Shown here one piece after another: positions 1-13,985 of a stretch of 64,000 nt of DNA. Below the pieces are notes generated by a model. It was not told where the DNA came from. It searched no databases and saw only the letters and a list, made by a program, of their open reading frames with translations. This DNA comes from Amphiduros pacificus. Its lineage: Eukaryota; Annelida; Polychaeta; Phyllodocida; Hesionidae. The translations under genes were made by a program, and so were the position numbers. The DNA is taken from assembly GCA_949316495.1 (NCBI GenBank), contig OX439010.1, positions 24,557,766 to 24,621,765 of the forward strand, in the 5' to 3' direction. The stretch's first letter is position 1; the number at the start of each line of letters is the position of its first letter.

Positions 1-270
1 CGGGTTAACGACATGAGATAATCAAATGACCTTGTGCCGCTAGAGGGGGTTGATAATATATTACATAAGAAACGGCCGTGCTCAAGGCACTTGTAAATCA
101 GCGATGTCTGGAGATGGATGATGTGAATATGAGGTAGATATGAAGGAAATATGGGGTTTTATATTTGCATCAACAGGCACACCTCCTAAGTACGTATGCC
201 CGTGAAACTCATATTATTCATTACTTTATATCACTTGTCTTAATCTTCCTCATCAATATTATAAGTTATA
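1..270. other. non-coding left flank
   Basis: AT-rich sequence with no supported gene, RNA or repeat. No long ORF and no recognisable splice-framed exon was seen. Confidence 0.5.
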
Positions 271-740
271 CCTCATTAGTATTCCTCTATCAAATTAATA
301 TTCACCTTTTTGTTCGTATCCATCTACATATACCTCATTAATATTCACCAACCTCATTGGTATCTAACTACCTCATTAGTACTAACCTACATATTTAGTA
401 CCCACTTACCTAATTAGTATTCACATACCTAATTAATACTCACCTACCTCATTGGTATCCACCTAACCCATTAGTATCTACCTACCTCATTAGTACTAAC
501 CTACCTATTTAGTACTCACCTACCTAATTAGTACTCACCTACCTCATTGGTATCTACCTACCTCAATAGTATCTACCTACCTCAATAGTATCTACCTACC
601 TCATTAGTACTACCCTACCTATTTAGTACTCACCTACCTAATTAATACTCACCTACCTAATTAATACTCACCTACCTAATTAGTATTCACCTACCTAATT
701 AATACTCACCTACTTAATGAGTATTCACCTAGTATTCACA
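271..740. repeat. 19-bp minisatellite (CACCTACCTAATTAGTACT-like)
   Basis: About 24 degenerate units of a 19-bp motif built on CCTACCTCATTAGTA or CCTACCTAATTAATA joined by CTCA. Spacing is regular in the right half (about 480-720) and frays at both ends. No ORF is attached. It shares only its period, not its sequence, with the 19-bp array at 4504-6238. Confidence 0.85.
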
Positions 741-927
741 TTAATGTCATCTCATTTGTATTCAATATAATTTATTATTATTAAAGTTAGAATATAAGAA
801 GACTACCTCATTAGAATATATCAATATGTTTGCCTCGATAAGTAATTAGCACTGTATCGCAATTTTATTTCAAGTATTAAGATGTCATAGACCACACTCA
901 ATTGATACATCGCGGTAGACATTTTTA
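741..927. other. non-coding spacer left of the 7.16-kb duplication
   Basis: Unique AT-rich sequence with no feature seen. Its right end, at base 927, is the left boundary of the first 7.16-kb copy. Confidence 0.5.
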
Positions 928-1070
928 GATTCCTGTAGATTTTATTATTGTTTATTGGGGCAGAATTCCGTACTGGCGGGTACCTAGAGTAGTTATAAAT
1001 AATATTATGAATATCTTAATTAGACCTATCTCCTTAAATCCGGTAAAGTTTTAACTTACAGTCTATTATA

Positions 1071-1073
<3 letters not shown>

Positions 1074-1145
<72 letters not shown>
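1074..1145. repeat. (TA)n microsatellite, copy 1
   Basis: Uninterrupted TA dinucleotide run of 72 bp. The matching run in the second 7.16-kb copy is 68 bp, one of the few differences between the copies. Confidence 0.97.
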
Positions 1146-1147
<2 letters not shown>

Positions 1148-2577
1148 TGCTGAATATATTCTAATTAGACCTATCTCTTTATATTAGCTTGTGGTAACAT
1201 TACATCTATTTTAGTATGGCCACCAATCTGACATATAACATAACCTTGTGGTTCCAGGATCAAATGATGCACTCATGGCAGCTATATTAGATATACACAA
1301 ACAGAGGTGAGATCTAGCAGACTATAATGGCCCCGGGTTCCTGCAATAGCTTCACCACATAACATTGCCACTGAGATATTATATAACACATTGTCACATT
1401 CAATGACATTAAAGGTATTATGATACACGTCATACCCCAGCATGCCTATACAGGGGCGCAGTCACTCTCACAACATCAACCATATGATCACTGTAAATGC
1501 AATAAGATCATGAAGAACATTTCAATCTCTCACATTTGGGTAGGTATTGGCGCTGCAGATACCGACCACTTGGTATAAGATTGATGTCAGCCTTGACTGT
1601 GTGCTGACACCTGATTTCTGCCCTGGGTCAAAATATAACAATGTTTTGATGATGATCGCCATGATGATATAATTCTATTATATCAGCTCTTAAACAATAA
1701 GCCTCCATCCTTCATGACGAGCTAATATCCAAGATGATTTGGACGATTTTAATACAGACCTATTAAGACATATTAGGACAGGGGGGATGTCTGGCCTGAG
1801 ATGCCGAGGAAGGAACCAAAGACTTATTCCAGTACAGGCATGTACAGAACGATTTTAAGACTCAAGCAATTTAAACCCCATAAGAAGATTGATATGGTCT
1901 GAATGAATCATCATGAGATCTAATCATTATCTTATTGCAGATTAATGATAGAGATCAATATTATCAGCTCAGGCTTTAAAATATCTAAAAAAAGTATTTC
2001 CATTTTTTCAATGCTTGATATATAAAGCACACATATTACAGATTTAAAATTAACACTGAAATATGTTTTGACAAAGTACTATTTGATTATTTCTTCGCTT
2101 GATTTAAGGAGATAAATGTATGGTTAACAGTACCATACAAAGAATGAAATGTTTAAAGTGCTTATTGAAAAAGATACTGGATTCATTGAATGGTGTTCAA
2201 AGACATAATGAAACCATCGACACATTAAGTATGATCAAGAACGAGATAGTTTGGTTCAATAATTGTTATTGCACAAATACACAAGAAAAAGACATTAACA
2301 AGACTTTACCTCTGGCATTATATTTATATGTTCATTTGGCTAACAATTCTCAAAAATGGAATATTGCACTCTTAAAAACCTTTTATTGTTTGATATAAAC
2401 AGAAATAAATAAACTGAAATAGTTTACCCATGTCCTGATATGTTACAAAACACACTTAATGAATTTGTGACAAATGAATATTATTAATCTTACCGAAGTC
2501 AATTACCTATAGGAATAGAAGATTTATCACCAAATGTTCAAATGTAACGAATAATGCATTGATACACACATTCCTAT

Positions 2578-2890
<313 letters not shown>

Positions 2891-3734
2891 TCTGATTATG
2901 ATCATAACTCTTACTTATGTCAGATGAGTAATCTTACCAACAGAATATTATGGAATAATATATAGCTTTAATTCAAGCATAACTTTCCTCAATATTTCAT
3001 ATGCCATATTAGTTTACTACAGATAAGTAGATTGATAACTAATTAGAAATATGATCCGGGTATTCACGATCAGCTTACATACTAACTGTAGTATGCGAAA
3101 TATTGATGTGTTATAAGTTAGAAACAAATGAAAATGGTGCATGTGAGACACGTAACAAATATTTCATTTTTGGCCGCGAGAGCAATGACATTCTAAATTG
3201 AATTTAAAGCTCTTTGTACATTGCTTCTCAATTTCATTGCTTTAATCAAATTTGTATGTGTTAGTAGAAAACCCATGTGATTTCCCCACCTGTGATGTCA
3301 TCAATTAGGACCCACCTATTCGATTATAAGCCATTCTATTAATAAAGGGTACAACCCAGCGCCTCGTGAGGGGTAAAGTGTATTGCACAAGGGGATATAA
3401 TCATTTATTCAAATCATTGCCGCTGCGTGGTGAAAAGCCCATCTGCTACTGAGCAAAGGTCATTTGTGGTGAGGGCACCAGTTGATAACATGGGCTCAGT
3501 TATCAATACATGTTCACCACAAACCTATTGTACCACTTAAACATGAAGGAAGCCGTGAATAACATCAGGGGACCAGTTAATGAAAAGGGAGCAGTTGAAA
3601 ATATGAGTAAATATTTGATGATGTGGAAGGAATCTGAAATACATAGAACCGTTTGATAATATGAGTGTACCATGTGATTATACATGATTAAACAGGGTGT
3701 GTGGTGGGGGCTAGGTGTGTTGGTGGGTGTTGGT

Positions 3735-3764
3735 GGGGGTTCGGTGGGGCTGGGGGTCAGGGGG
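3735..3764 (+). other. G-quadruplex-forming motif, copy 1
   Basis: Four plus-strand G-runs (5, 4, 5 and 5 G) are separated by loops of 6, 2 and 3 nt, matching the canonical G4 pattern. More GGTGGG steps lie just upstream (about 3694-3734). The rest of the neighbourhood is AT-rich, so the G-rich patch stands out. Folding in vivo is inference. Confidence 0.6.
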
Positions 3765-4503
3765 ATTCTTTGAGAAATATTACTCTTATATGTTAGACGT
3801 TATAAACAAGCTGATCCCCACAATGAAGCAAGACAGCTGACCAGTCTATAACAAGGGTGACTGCTGATTGGCCAAATCTCCTCTCACAGTATGTCAACTA
3901 TAAGGCATAAAACGGTCCCAGTGTCTTTCAGACGACAGTAAAGTACTAGAAATAGACGTTCAGCGATCATATCCTTAAAGAGCCTCATCATTCTTTTATA
4001 CATCGATTTCAGAACAATAAGCATTTTAAAAATAATGTGAGTAAAACACAGGCTTGAGGAATATATGTACTTTCTTTTGAATTGACATAACACATCCACC
4101 ACATTGTGTGGACGTGACCTCTTCCTTTACTTTGAGAGATCCCGCATTCCACCTTTAGCACCAATGGCCCATAATTACAGGCTGTGCCACGGGGCATTAG
4201 CCAAACCATTTCACAGAAGCTGAATTATAGTTATATTGAACACCACACCACAACGGGTCAGACTGTTGAGTTGGGCTGGAGGCAAACCTTGGTGGCGGGG
4301 AACACTCTGTACACATTTTCTGGCCTGCCACAATAAAAAGACCTCAGATTGACTGAACATGCCGACCTCGCATCTGATTTTGTATTGCTACTTGTATTTG
4401 CATAAGTAACACTGTTAATGCCTGCTTTGCATTGTGTTTAATACTTTTGCTCTGGTGATAATCTCTGTTGTTCAAATTATTGTAGACAGCGCCACCTCAT
4501 GCT

Positions 4504-6238
4504 GTAAACATTGGTGTATAGTGTAAACCTTGGTGTATAATGTAAACCCTTGTGTATAGTGTAAACCTTGGTGTATAATGTAAACCCTTGTGTATAGTGT
4601 AAATCGTTGTGTGTAGTGTAAACCATGGTGTGCAGTGTAAATCATGGTGTGCAGTGTAAACCTTGGTGTATAATGTAAACCTTTGTGTATAATGTAAACC
4701 TTTGTGTATAATGTAAACCTTTGTGTGTAGTATAAACCTTGGTGTTCAATGTAAACATTGGTGTTCAATGTAAACATTGGTGTGTAGTGTAAACCTTGGT
4801 GTGTAGTGTAAACCTTGGTGTGTAGTGTAAACCTTGGTGTGTAGTGTAAACCTTTGTGTCTAGTGTAAACCTTGGTGTGTAGTGTAAACCTTGGTGTGTA
4901 GTGTAAACCTTGGTGTGCAGTGTAAACTTTGGTGTGTAGTGTAAACCTTGGTGTGTAGTGTAAACCTTGGTGTGCAGTGTAAACATTTGTGTCTAGTGTA
5001 AACCTTGGTGTGTAGTGAAAACCTTGGTGTGCAGTGTAAACCTTGGTGTGTAGTGTAAACCTTGGTGTGCAGTGTAAACCTTGGTGTGTAGTGTAAATCT
5101 TGGTGTATAGTGTAAACCTTGGTGTATAGTGTAAACCTTGGTGTGTAGTGCAAACCTTTGTGTGTAGTGCAAACCTTGGTGTATGGTATAAATCTTGGTG
5201 AGTAGTGTAAACCTTTGTGTGTAGTGTAAACCTTGTTGTGCAGTGCAAACCTTTGTGTGTAGTGTAAACCTTTGTATCTAGTGTAAACCTTGGTGTGTAG
5301 TGTAAACCTTTGTGTCTAGTGCAAACCTTTGTGTCTAGTGCAAACATTTGTGTCTAGTGTAAACCTTGGTGTGCAGTGCAAATATTTTATGTCTAGTGTA
5401 AACTTTGGTGTATGGTATAAATCTTGGTGTGTAGTGTAAACCTTGGTGTGTAGTGTAAACCTAAGTGTGTAATTAAAACCTTGGTGTGTAGTGTAAACCT
5501 AAGTGTGTAGTGTAAACCTTGGTGTGCAGTGTAAACCTTCGTGTGCAGTGTAAACCTTTGTGTCTAGTGTAAACCTTGGTGTGTAGTGTAAACCTTGGTG
5601 TGCAGTGTAAACCTTGGTGTGTAGTGTAAACCTTGGTGTGCAGTGTAAACCTTGGTGTGCAGTGTAAACCTTGGTGTGCAGTGTAAACCTTGGTGTGTAG
5701 TGTAAACCTTGGTGTGTAGTGTAAACCTTGGTGTGTAGTGTAAACCTTGGTGTCTAGTGTAAACCTTGGTGTCTAGTGTAAACCTTGGTGTGTAGTGTAA
5801 ACCTTGTTGTGCAGTGTAAACCTTGGTGTGTAGTGTAAACCATTGTGTCTAGTGTAAACCTTGGTGTGTAGTGAAAACCTTGGTGTGTAGTGTAAACCTT
5901 GGTGTGCAGTGTAAACTTTGGTGTGTAGTGTAAACCTTGGTGTGCAGTGTAAACCTTGGTGTGTAGTGTAGACCTTGGTGTGTAGTGTTAACCTTGGTGT
6001 GTAGTGTAAACCTTTTTGTCTAGTGTAAACCTTTGTGTCTAGTGTAAACCTTGGTGTGTAGTGTAAACCTTGGTGTGTAGTGTAAACCTTGGTGTGTAGT
6101 GTAAACCTTGGTGTGTAGTGTAAACCTTGGTGCGTAGTATAAACCTTGGTGTGTAGTGCAAACCTTGGTGTATGGTATAAATCTTGGTGAGTCGTATATA
6201 CCTTCGTGAGTAGTGTAAATCTTCGTGTGCAGTGTAAT
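4504..6238. repeat. 19-bp minisatellite, about 91 units, copy 1
   Basis: Tandem units of GTAAACCTTGGTGTGTAGT with common variants (TTTGTGTCT, TTGGTGTGC, CTAAGTGTG). The minus strand of the unit contains no stop trinucleotide, and 19 is not a multiple of 3, so all three minus frames stay open and read the same 19-residue cycle (LHYTPRFTL then HTKVYTTHQG). This explains the 291-, 189-, 97- and 73-codon ORFs over the tract, which I do not call genes. The tract accounts for about a quarter of the duplicated segment. Confidence 0.96.
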
Positions 6239-6684
6239 CTCAGAGTAAACCTCAGTTTACAGTTCAGGCGCAGTATTCGCCTATTTGTACAGCATAAACC
6301 TTTACTTACAGCATATACCTTAATGTACATTCCAATGTACATTGGCCAAAATTGACCTAAAATCGATGTTTACATGTGACAGCCCCAAGGCAAGAAGGGT
6401 CCTAATGGACTGGATTTTCGAAAATGAGTTAACACCAGATTTAGACACTATGAGGCATCACTCGATAAAAATTGCCACTTTCGATATTACCTTCTTAAAG
6501 GGTCACATGGTGACCTTCAGACGACCTTGACCTTGACACAGGTCAGATCGACAAAGAGTAGCTTTCTCGCAAAGGTAAAGAGGAAAGAGAGGCAAAAAGG
6601 CACTGGAAATGAAGCCAAAATAACAAAATCGTAGCCCTTAGGCCAAGCATGGTTTGACCAGGGTGCAGAATCTAGAATACACCC

Positions 6685-6692
6685 TATATAAG
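6685..6692 (+). promoter_or_regulatory. TATA-box-like element, copy 1
   Basis: TATATAAG lies in a moderately GC context, 145 bp upstream of an ATG with a good Kozak context (AAACAATGG). TATA at this distance from a start codon fits a pol II core promoter with a short 5' leader. No transcript evidence is visible. It is duplicated exactly in copy 2. Confidence 0.35.
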
Positions 6693-6829
6693 GCCCTTAT
6701 GGGGGTTGCTTGATGGGGAGGAGACCATACGAAGCGACGACGATTATGTATTCAATGGAAATTTGTCTTTGCCGATATATCATTTATGGTTTTATTTTTT
6801 GAGTTTATTTGTTGAGTTTATTTTAAACA

Positions 6830-6982
6830 ATGGCTTCCAATCCAACCAATAAAAGGTATCTAATGTCTGACAATAATGTCATGGACCTCCCAATGTTGAG
6901 TTTTAAAAAAATGGGAAATCACATTGCCAAAATGCAGCGATTGCACTACATGTATTACTCAAACAATTATTGCATTTCCTAA
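6830..6982 (+). CDS. small ORF of unknown function (50 codons), copy 1
   Basis: I do not recognise this ORF. It starts at an ATG with A at -3 and G at +4 and begins MASNPTNKRY. It runs 50 residues, is rich in Met, Asn and Tyr, ends NNYCIS before TAA, and has no signal peptide or transmembrane stretch. A TATATAAG box lies 145 bp upstream and the leader between them is T-rich. The sequence after the stop offers no obvious continuation exon. It could be a true small gene, a first exon, or the 5' end of a decayed mobile element. It is present unchanged in copy 2, but both copies are near-identical throughout, so that is not evidence of selection. Confidence 0.22.
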   Translation: MASNPTNKRYLMSDNNVMDLPMLSFKKMGNHIAKMQRLHYMYYSNNYCIS

Positions 6983-8232
6983 TCTATCCTTGTCAACAGT
7001 GCACCATCATTCTTCCTCAATGGACTGTTTACAATAGCCGATATTGGGGGATGATGGGAGCCTTTTGTACCTGCGATGCTAATTGGCCCAGACCCAGGTT
7101 CACATATATAGCTATACAAGCCCCAGTATATGAGTAATGTGCAACATTAGAGATAGAAGACTCAACCATAAACTATACCACTGCATCATGACTGGCAATC
7201 CTGGCTTCATATGCAACATGGCTCCATACATCACTCAATATGGATAAAGATGAAAAAGATCCACAATCAAAAACATATGAATGCCATATATGTAAAAGAC
7301 AGGACCCTCTATGAAATGGCTGCCAACTTGTCTAAAACTCATATATGAAAGCTAAGTAGTTGGATCAGATATTTATTTCAAGAGATATCGTTGACTTTTC
7401 ACTCTTCTATTCGGTCCACAACTTTGTAATGAATTTACAAAAGAAGATAAAAGAAAACAATTATCTTTTCAGATTAAACACAGACGAAATATTCGGCATT
7501 CCAAAGTTTACCAGTATGGAAGTATCAGTGTATTTTCTCTCTTTTATATTTGACATTAATATACACTAGGTGTTCAAATATCTTAACATGGAGGCAAGAA
7601 ATCTAATCTGAGATATGAAAACTCAAACTCAATGACAGCACCATCAATTTCAATATAATTCCGAATTGTAAAAGTATCCACAGCAAAACATGTAAGGCCC
7701 TTAAGATGCAATCTTCAACCAACTTTTAGCCATCTTGCATTCGGTGCTTTTGCAGCTTGGCTAAAGCTATCACAAATGAATTTGATCGTAACACATTGCT
7801 CGTAAATATCCCATCTCACCTATTCAATTTCTTAATCCACCTAGCTGGTTCATACCTCAGATTTTTCTGTCAATGTTTGGCATTTTTAGCTTCGTTGTAT
7901 GAGACATTAGAACTCTCCCAATCACAGCAATTATACAACACTTGTATATGTGAACATATTATACTATATTAGCAGTCATGATTAACTTTGATCACAATTA
8001 ATATTAATTACAGTTGAATTGTTCTAACACTGTATGCACAATCCGAATGATCTGCTAATAATTTCCATTCATGACTCATAGGGTAGTCAGATTCCTGTAG
8101 ATTTTATTATTGTTTATTGGGGCAGAATTCCGTACTGGCGGGTACCTAGAGTAGTTATAAATAATATTATGAATATCTTAATTAGACCTATCTCCTTAAA
8201 TCCGGTAAAGTTTTAACTTACAGTCTATTATA

Positions 8233-8235
<3 letters not shown>

Positions 8236-8303
<68 letters not shown>
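8236..8303. repeat. (TA)n microsatellite, copy 2
   Basis: Uninterrupted 68-bp TA run corresponding to 1074-1145. Confidence 0.97.
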
Positions 8304-8305
<2 letters not shown>

Positions 8306-9735
8306 TGCTGAATATATTCTAATTAGACCTATCTCTTTATATTAGCTTGTGGTAACATTACATCTATTTTAGTATGGCCACCAATCTGACATATAACATA
8401 ACCTTGTGGTTCCAGGATCAAATGATGCACTCATGGCAGCTATATTAGATATACACAAACAGAGGTGAGATCTAGCAGACTATAATGGCCCCGGGTTCCT
8501 GCAATAGCTTCACCACATAACATTGCCACTGAGATATTATATAACACATTGTCACATTCAATGACATTAAAGGTATTATGATACACGTCATACCCCAGCA
8601 TGCCTATACAGGGGCGCAGTCACTCTCACAACATCAACCATATGATCACTGTAAATGCAATAAGATCATGAAGAACATTTCAATCTCTCACATTTGGGTA
8701 GGTATTGGCGCTGCAGATACCGACCACTTGGTATAAGATTGATGTCAGCCTTGACTGTGTGCTGACACCTGATTTCTGCCCTGGGTCAAAATATAACAAT
8801 GTTTTGATGATGATCGCCATGATGATATAATTCTATTATATCAGCTCTTAAACAATAAGCCTCCATCCTTCATGACGAGCTAATATCCAAGATGATTTGG
8901 ACGATTTTAATACAGACCTATTAAGACATATTAGGACAGGGGGGATGTCTGGCCTGAGATGCCGAGGAAGGAACCAAAGACTTATTCCAGTACAGGCATG
9001 TACAGAACGATTTTAAGACTCAAGCAATTTAAACCCCATAAGAAGATTGATATGGTCTGAATGAATCATCATGAGATCTAATCATTATCTTATTGCAGAT
9101 TAATGATAGAGATCAATATTATCAGCTCAGGCTTTAAAATATCTAAAAAAAGTATTTCCATTTTTTCAATGCTTGATATATAAAGCACACATATTACAGA
9201 TTTAAAATTAACACTGAAATATGTTTTGACAAAGTACTATTTGATTATTTCTTCGCTTGATTTAAGGAGATAAATGTATGGTTAACAGTACCATACAAAG
9301 AATGAAATGTTTAAAGTGCTTATTGAAAAAGATACTGGATTCATTGAATGGTGTTCAAAGACATAATGAAACCATCGACACATTAAGTATGATCAAGAAC
9401 GAGATAGTTTGGTTCAATAATTGTTATTGCACAAATACACAAGAAAAAGACATTAACAAGACTTTACCTCTGGCATTATATTTATATGTTCATTTGGCTA
9501 ACAATTCTCAAAAATGGAATATTGCACTCTTAAAAACCTTTTATTGTTTGATATAAACAGAAATAAATAAACTGAAATAGTTTACCCATGTCCTGATATG
9601 TTACAAAACACACTTAATGAATTTGTGACAAATGAATATTATTAATCTTACCGAAGTCAATTACCTATAGGAATAGAAGATTTATCACCAAATGTTCAAA
9701 TGTAACGAATAATGCATTGATACACACATTCCTAT

Positions 9736-10044
<309 letters not shown>

Positions 10045-10890
10045 TCTGATTATGATCATAACTCTTACTTATGTCAGATGAGTAATCTTACCAACAGAAT
10101 ATTATGGAATAATATATAGCTTTAATTCAAGCATAACTTTCCTCAATATTTCATATGCCATATTAGTTTACTACAGATAAGTAGATTGATAACTAATTAG
10201 AAATATGATCCGGGTATTCACGATCAGCTTACATACTAACTGTAGTATGCGAAATATTGATGTGTTATAAGTTAGAAACAAATGAAAATGGTGCATGTGA
10301 GACACGTAACAAATATTTCATTTTTGGCCGCGAGAGCAATGACATTCTAAATTGAATTTAAAGCTCTTTGTACATTGCTTCTCAATTTCATTGCTTTAAT
10401 CAAATTTGTATGTGTTAGTAGAAAACCCATGTGATTTCCCCACCTGTGATGTCATCAATTAGGACCCACCTATTCGATTATAAGCCATTCTATTAATAAA
10501 GGGTACAACCCAGCGCCTCGTGAGGGGTAAAGTGTATTGCACAAGGGGATATAATCATTTATTCAAATCATTGCCGCTGCGTGGTGAAAAGCCCATCTGC
10601 TACTGAGCAAAGGTCATTTGTGGTGAGGGCACCAGTTGATAACATGGGCTCAGTTATCAATACATGTTCACCACAAACCTATTGTACCACTTAAACATGA
10701 AGGAAGCCGTGAATAACATCAGGGGACCAGTTAATGAAAAGGGAGCAGTTGAAAATATGAGTAAATATTTGATGATGTGGAAGGAATCTGAAATACATAG
10801 AACCGTTTGATAATATGAGTGTGTACCATGTGATTATACATGATTAAACAGGGTGTGTGGTGGGGGCTAGGTGTGTTGGTGGGTGTTGGT

Positions 10891-10920
10891 GGGGGTTCGG
10901 TGGGGCTGGGGGTCAGGGGG
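10891..10920 (+). other. G-quadruplex-forming motif, copy 2
   Basis: Exact repeat of the four-run G motif at 3735-3764. Confidence 0.6.
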
Positions 10921-11659
10921 ATTCTTTGAGAAATATTACTCTTATATGTTAGACGTTATAAACAAGCTGATCCCCACAATGAAGCAAGACAGCTGACCAG
11001 TCTATAACAAGGGTGACTGCTGATTGGCCAAATCTCCTCTCACAGTATGTCAACTATAAGGCATAAAACGGTCCCAGTGTCTTTCAGACGACAGTAAAGT
11101 ACTAGAAATAGACGTTCAGCGATCATATCCTTAAAGAGCCTCATCATTCTTTTATACATCGATTTCAGAACAATAAGCATTTTAAAAATAATGTGAGTAA
11201 AACACAGGCTTGAGGAATATATGTACTTTCTTTTGAATTGACATAACACATCCACCACATTGTGTGGACGTGACCTCTTCCTTTACTTTGAGAGATCCCG
11301 CATTCCACCTTTAGCACCAATGGCCCATAATTACAGGCTGTGCCACGGGGCATTAGCCAAACCATTTCACAGAAGCTGAATTATAGTTATATTGAACACC
11401 ACACCACAACGGGTCAGACTGTTGAGTTGGGCTGGAGGCAAACCTTGGTGGCGGGGAACACTCTGTACACATTTTCTGGCCTGCCACAATAAAAAGACCT
11501 CAGATTGACTGAACATGCCGACCTCGCATCTGATTTTGTATTGCTACTTGTATTTGCATAAGTAACACTGTTAATGCCTGCTTTGCATTGTGTTTAATAC
11601 TTTTGCTCTGGTGATAATCTCTGTTGTTCAAATTATTGTAGACAGCGCCACCTCATGCT

Positions 11660-13394
11660 GTAAACATTGGTGTATAGTGTAAACCTTGGTGTATAATGTA
11701 AACCCTTGTGTATAGTGTAAACCTTGGTGTATAATGTAAACCCTTGTGTATAGTGTAAATCGTTGTGTGTAGTGTAAACCATGGTGTGCAGTGTAAATCA
11801 TGGTGTGCAGTGTAAACCTTGGTGTATAATGTAAACCTTTGTGTATAATGTAAACCTTTGTGTATAATGTAAACCTTTGTGTGTAGTATAAACCTTGGTG
11901 TTCAATGTAAACATTGGTGTTCAATGTAAACATTGGTGTGTAGTGTAAACCTTGGTGTGTAGTGTAAACCTTGGTGTGTAGTGTAAACCTTGGTGTGTAG
12001 TGTAAACCTTTGTGTCTAGTGTAAACCTTGGTGTGTAGTGTAAACCTTGGTGTGTAGTGTAAACCTTGGTGTGCAGTGTAAACTTTGGTGTGTAGTGTAA
12101 ACCTTGGTGTGTAGTGTAAACCTTGGTGTGCAGTGTAAACATTTGTGTCTAGTGTAAACCTTGGTGTGTAGTGAAAACCTTGGTGTGCAGTGTAAACCTT
12201 GGTGTGTAGTGTAAACCTTGGTGTGCAGTGTAAACCTTGGTGTGTAGTGTAAATCTTGGTGTATAGTGTAAACCTTGGTGTATAGTGTAAACCTTGGTGT
12301 GTAGTGCAAACCTTTGTGTGTAGTGCAAACCTTGGTGTATGGTATAAATCTTGGTGAGTAGTGTAAACCTTTGTGTGTAGTGTAAACCTTGTTGTGCAGT
12401 GCAAACCTTTGTGTGTAGTGTAAACCTTTGTATCTAGTGTAAACCTTGGTGTGTAGTGTAAACCTTTGTGTCTAGTGCAAACCTTTGTGTCTAGTGCAAA
12501 CATTTGTGTCTAGTGTAAACCTTGGTGTGCAGTGCAAATATTTTATGTCTAGTGTAAACTTTGGTGTATGGTATAAATCTTGGTGTGTAGTGTAAACCTT
12601 GGTGTGTAGTGTAAACCTAAGTGTGTAATTAAAACCTTGGTGTGTAGTGTAAACCTAAGTGTGTAGTGTAAACCTTGGTGTGCAGTGTAAACCTTCGTGT
12701 GCAGTGTAAACCTTTGTGTCTAGTGTAAACCTTGGTGTGTAGTGTAAACCTTGGTGTGCAGTGTAAACCTTGGTGTGTAGTGTAAACCTTGGTGTGCAGT
12801 GTAAACCTTGGTGTGCAGTGTAAACCTTGGTGTGCAGTGTAAACCTTGGTGTGTAGTGTAAACCTTGGTGTGTAGTGTAAACCTTGGTGTGTAGTGTAAA
12901 CCTTGGTGTCTAGTGTAAACCTTGGTGTCTAGTGTAAACCTTGGTGTGTAGTGTAAACCTTGTTGTGCAGTGTAAACCTTGGTGTGTAGTGTAAACCATT
13001 GTGTCTAGTGTAAACCTTGGTGTGTAGTGAAAACCTTGGTGTGTAGTGTAAACCTTGGTGTGCAGTGTAAACTTTGGTGTGTAGTGTAAACCTTGGTGTG
13101 CAGTGTAAACCTTGGTGTGTAGTGTAGACCTTGGTGTGTAGTGTTAACCTTGGTGTGTAGTGTAAACCTTTTTGTCTAGTGTAAACCTTTGTGTCTAGTG
13201 TAAACCTTGGTGTGTAGTGTAAACCTTGGTGTGTAGTGTAAACCTTGGTGTGTAGTGTAAACCTTGGTGTGTAGTGTAAACCTTGGTGCGTAGTATAAAC
13301 CTTGGTGTGTAGTGCAAACCTTGGTGTATGGTATAAATCTTGGTGAGTCGTATATACCTTCGTGAGTAGTGTAAATCTTCGTGTGCAGTGTAAT
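11660..13394. repeat. 19-bp minisatellite, about 91 units, copy 2
   Basis: Same length and unit order as 4504-6238. Minisatellites mutate quickly in copy number, so an unchanged array of this length argues for extremely recent duplication or an assembly artefact. Confidence 0.96.
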
Positions 13395-13840
13395 CTCAGA
13401 GTAAACCTCAGTTTACAGTTCAGGCGCAGTATTCGCCTATTTGTACAGCATAAACCTTTACTTACAGCATATACCTTAATGTACATTCCAATGTACATTG
13501 GCCAAAATTGACCTAAAATCGATGTTTACATGTGACAGCCCCAAGGCAAGAAGGGTCCTAATGGACTGGATTTTCGAAAATGAGTTAACACCAGATTTAG
13601 ACACTATGAGGCATCACTCGATAAAAATTGCCACTTTCGATATTACCTTCTTAAAGGGTCACATGGTGACCTTCAGACGACCTTGACCTTGACACAGGTC
13701 AGATCGACAAAGAGTAGCTTTCTCGCAAAGGTAAAGAGGAAAGAGAGGCAAAAAGGCACTGGAAATGAAGCCAAAATAACAAAATCGTAGCCCTTAGGCC
13801 AAGCATGGTTTGACCAGGGTGCAGAATCTAGAATACACCC

Positions 13841-13848
13841 TATATAAG
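13841..13848 (+). promoter_or_regulatory. TATA-box-like element, copy 2
   Basis: TATATAAG, exact counterpart of 6685-6692, 145 bp upstream of the ATG at 13986. Confidence 0.35.
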
Positions 13849-13985
13849 GCCCTTATGGGGGTTGCTTGATGGGGAGGAGACCATACGAAGCGACGACGAT
13901 TATGTATTCAATGGAAATTTGTCTTTGCCGATATATCATTTATGGTTTTATTTTTTGAGTTTATTTGTTGAGTTTATTTTAAACA

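Noticed and set aside
271-740. Common origin of the three 19-bp minisatellites (271-740, 4504-6238, 54690-54825)
   Set aside because: They share only period length. Their consensus sequences do not align.
2120-2398. 92-codon ORF (and copy at 9278-9556) as a gene
   Set aside because: No recognised family, no promoter or splice context. Conservation between copies reflects the recent duplication only.
4504-6238. 19-bp array as a CRISPR-like or telomeric repeat
   Set aside because: Units are directly adjacent without unique spacers and do not match any telomeric motif.
4472-6342. Minus-strand ORFs of 291 and 189 codons (and copies at 11628-13498) rich in HTKVYTTHQG
   Set aside because: They read the 19-bp minisatellite. 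Any 19-bp unit without a stop trinucleotide leaves all three frames open, which under equal base use happens by chance about 0.4 of the time ((61/64)^19), so length is no evidence of coding.
6374-6829. Possible old solo LTR (starts TGTGACAGCC, contains a TATA box, ends AAACA)
   Set aside because: No second LTR, no flanking duplication, no convincing primer-binding site and no related internal sequence in the window. TG...CA-like ends alone are too weak.
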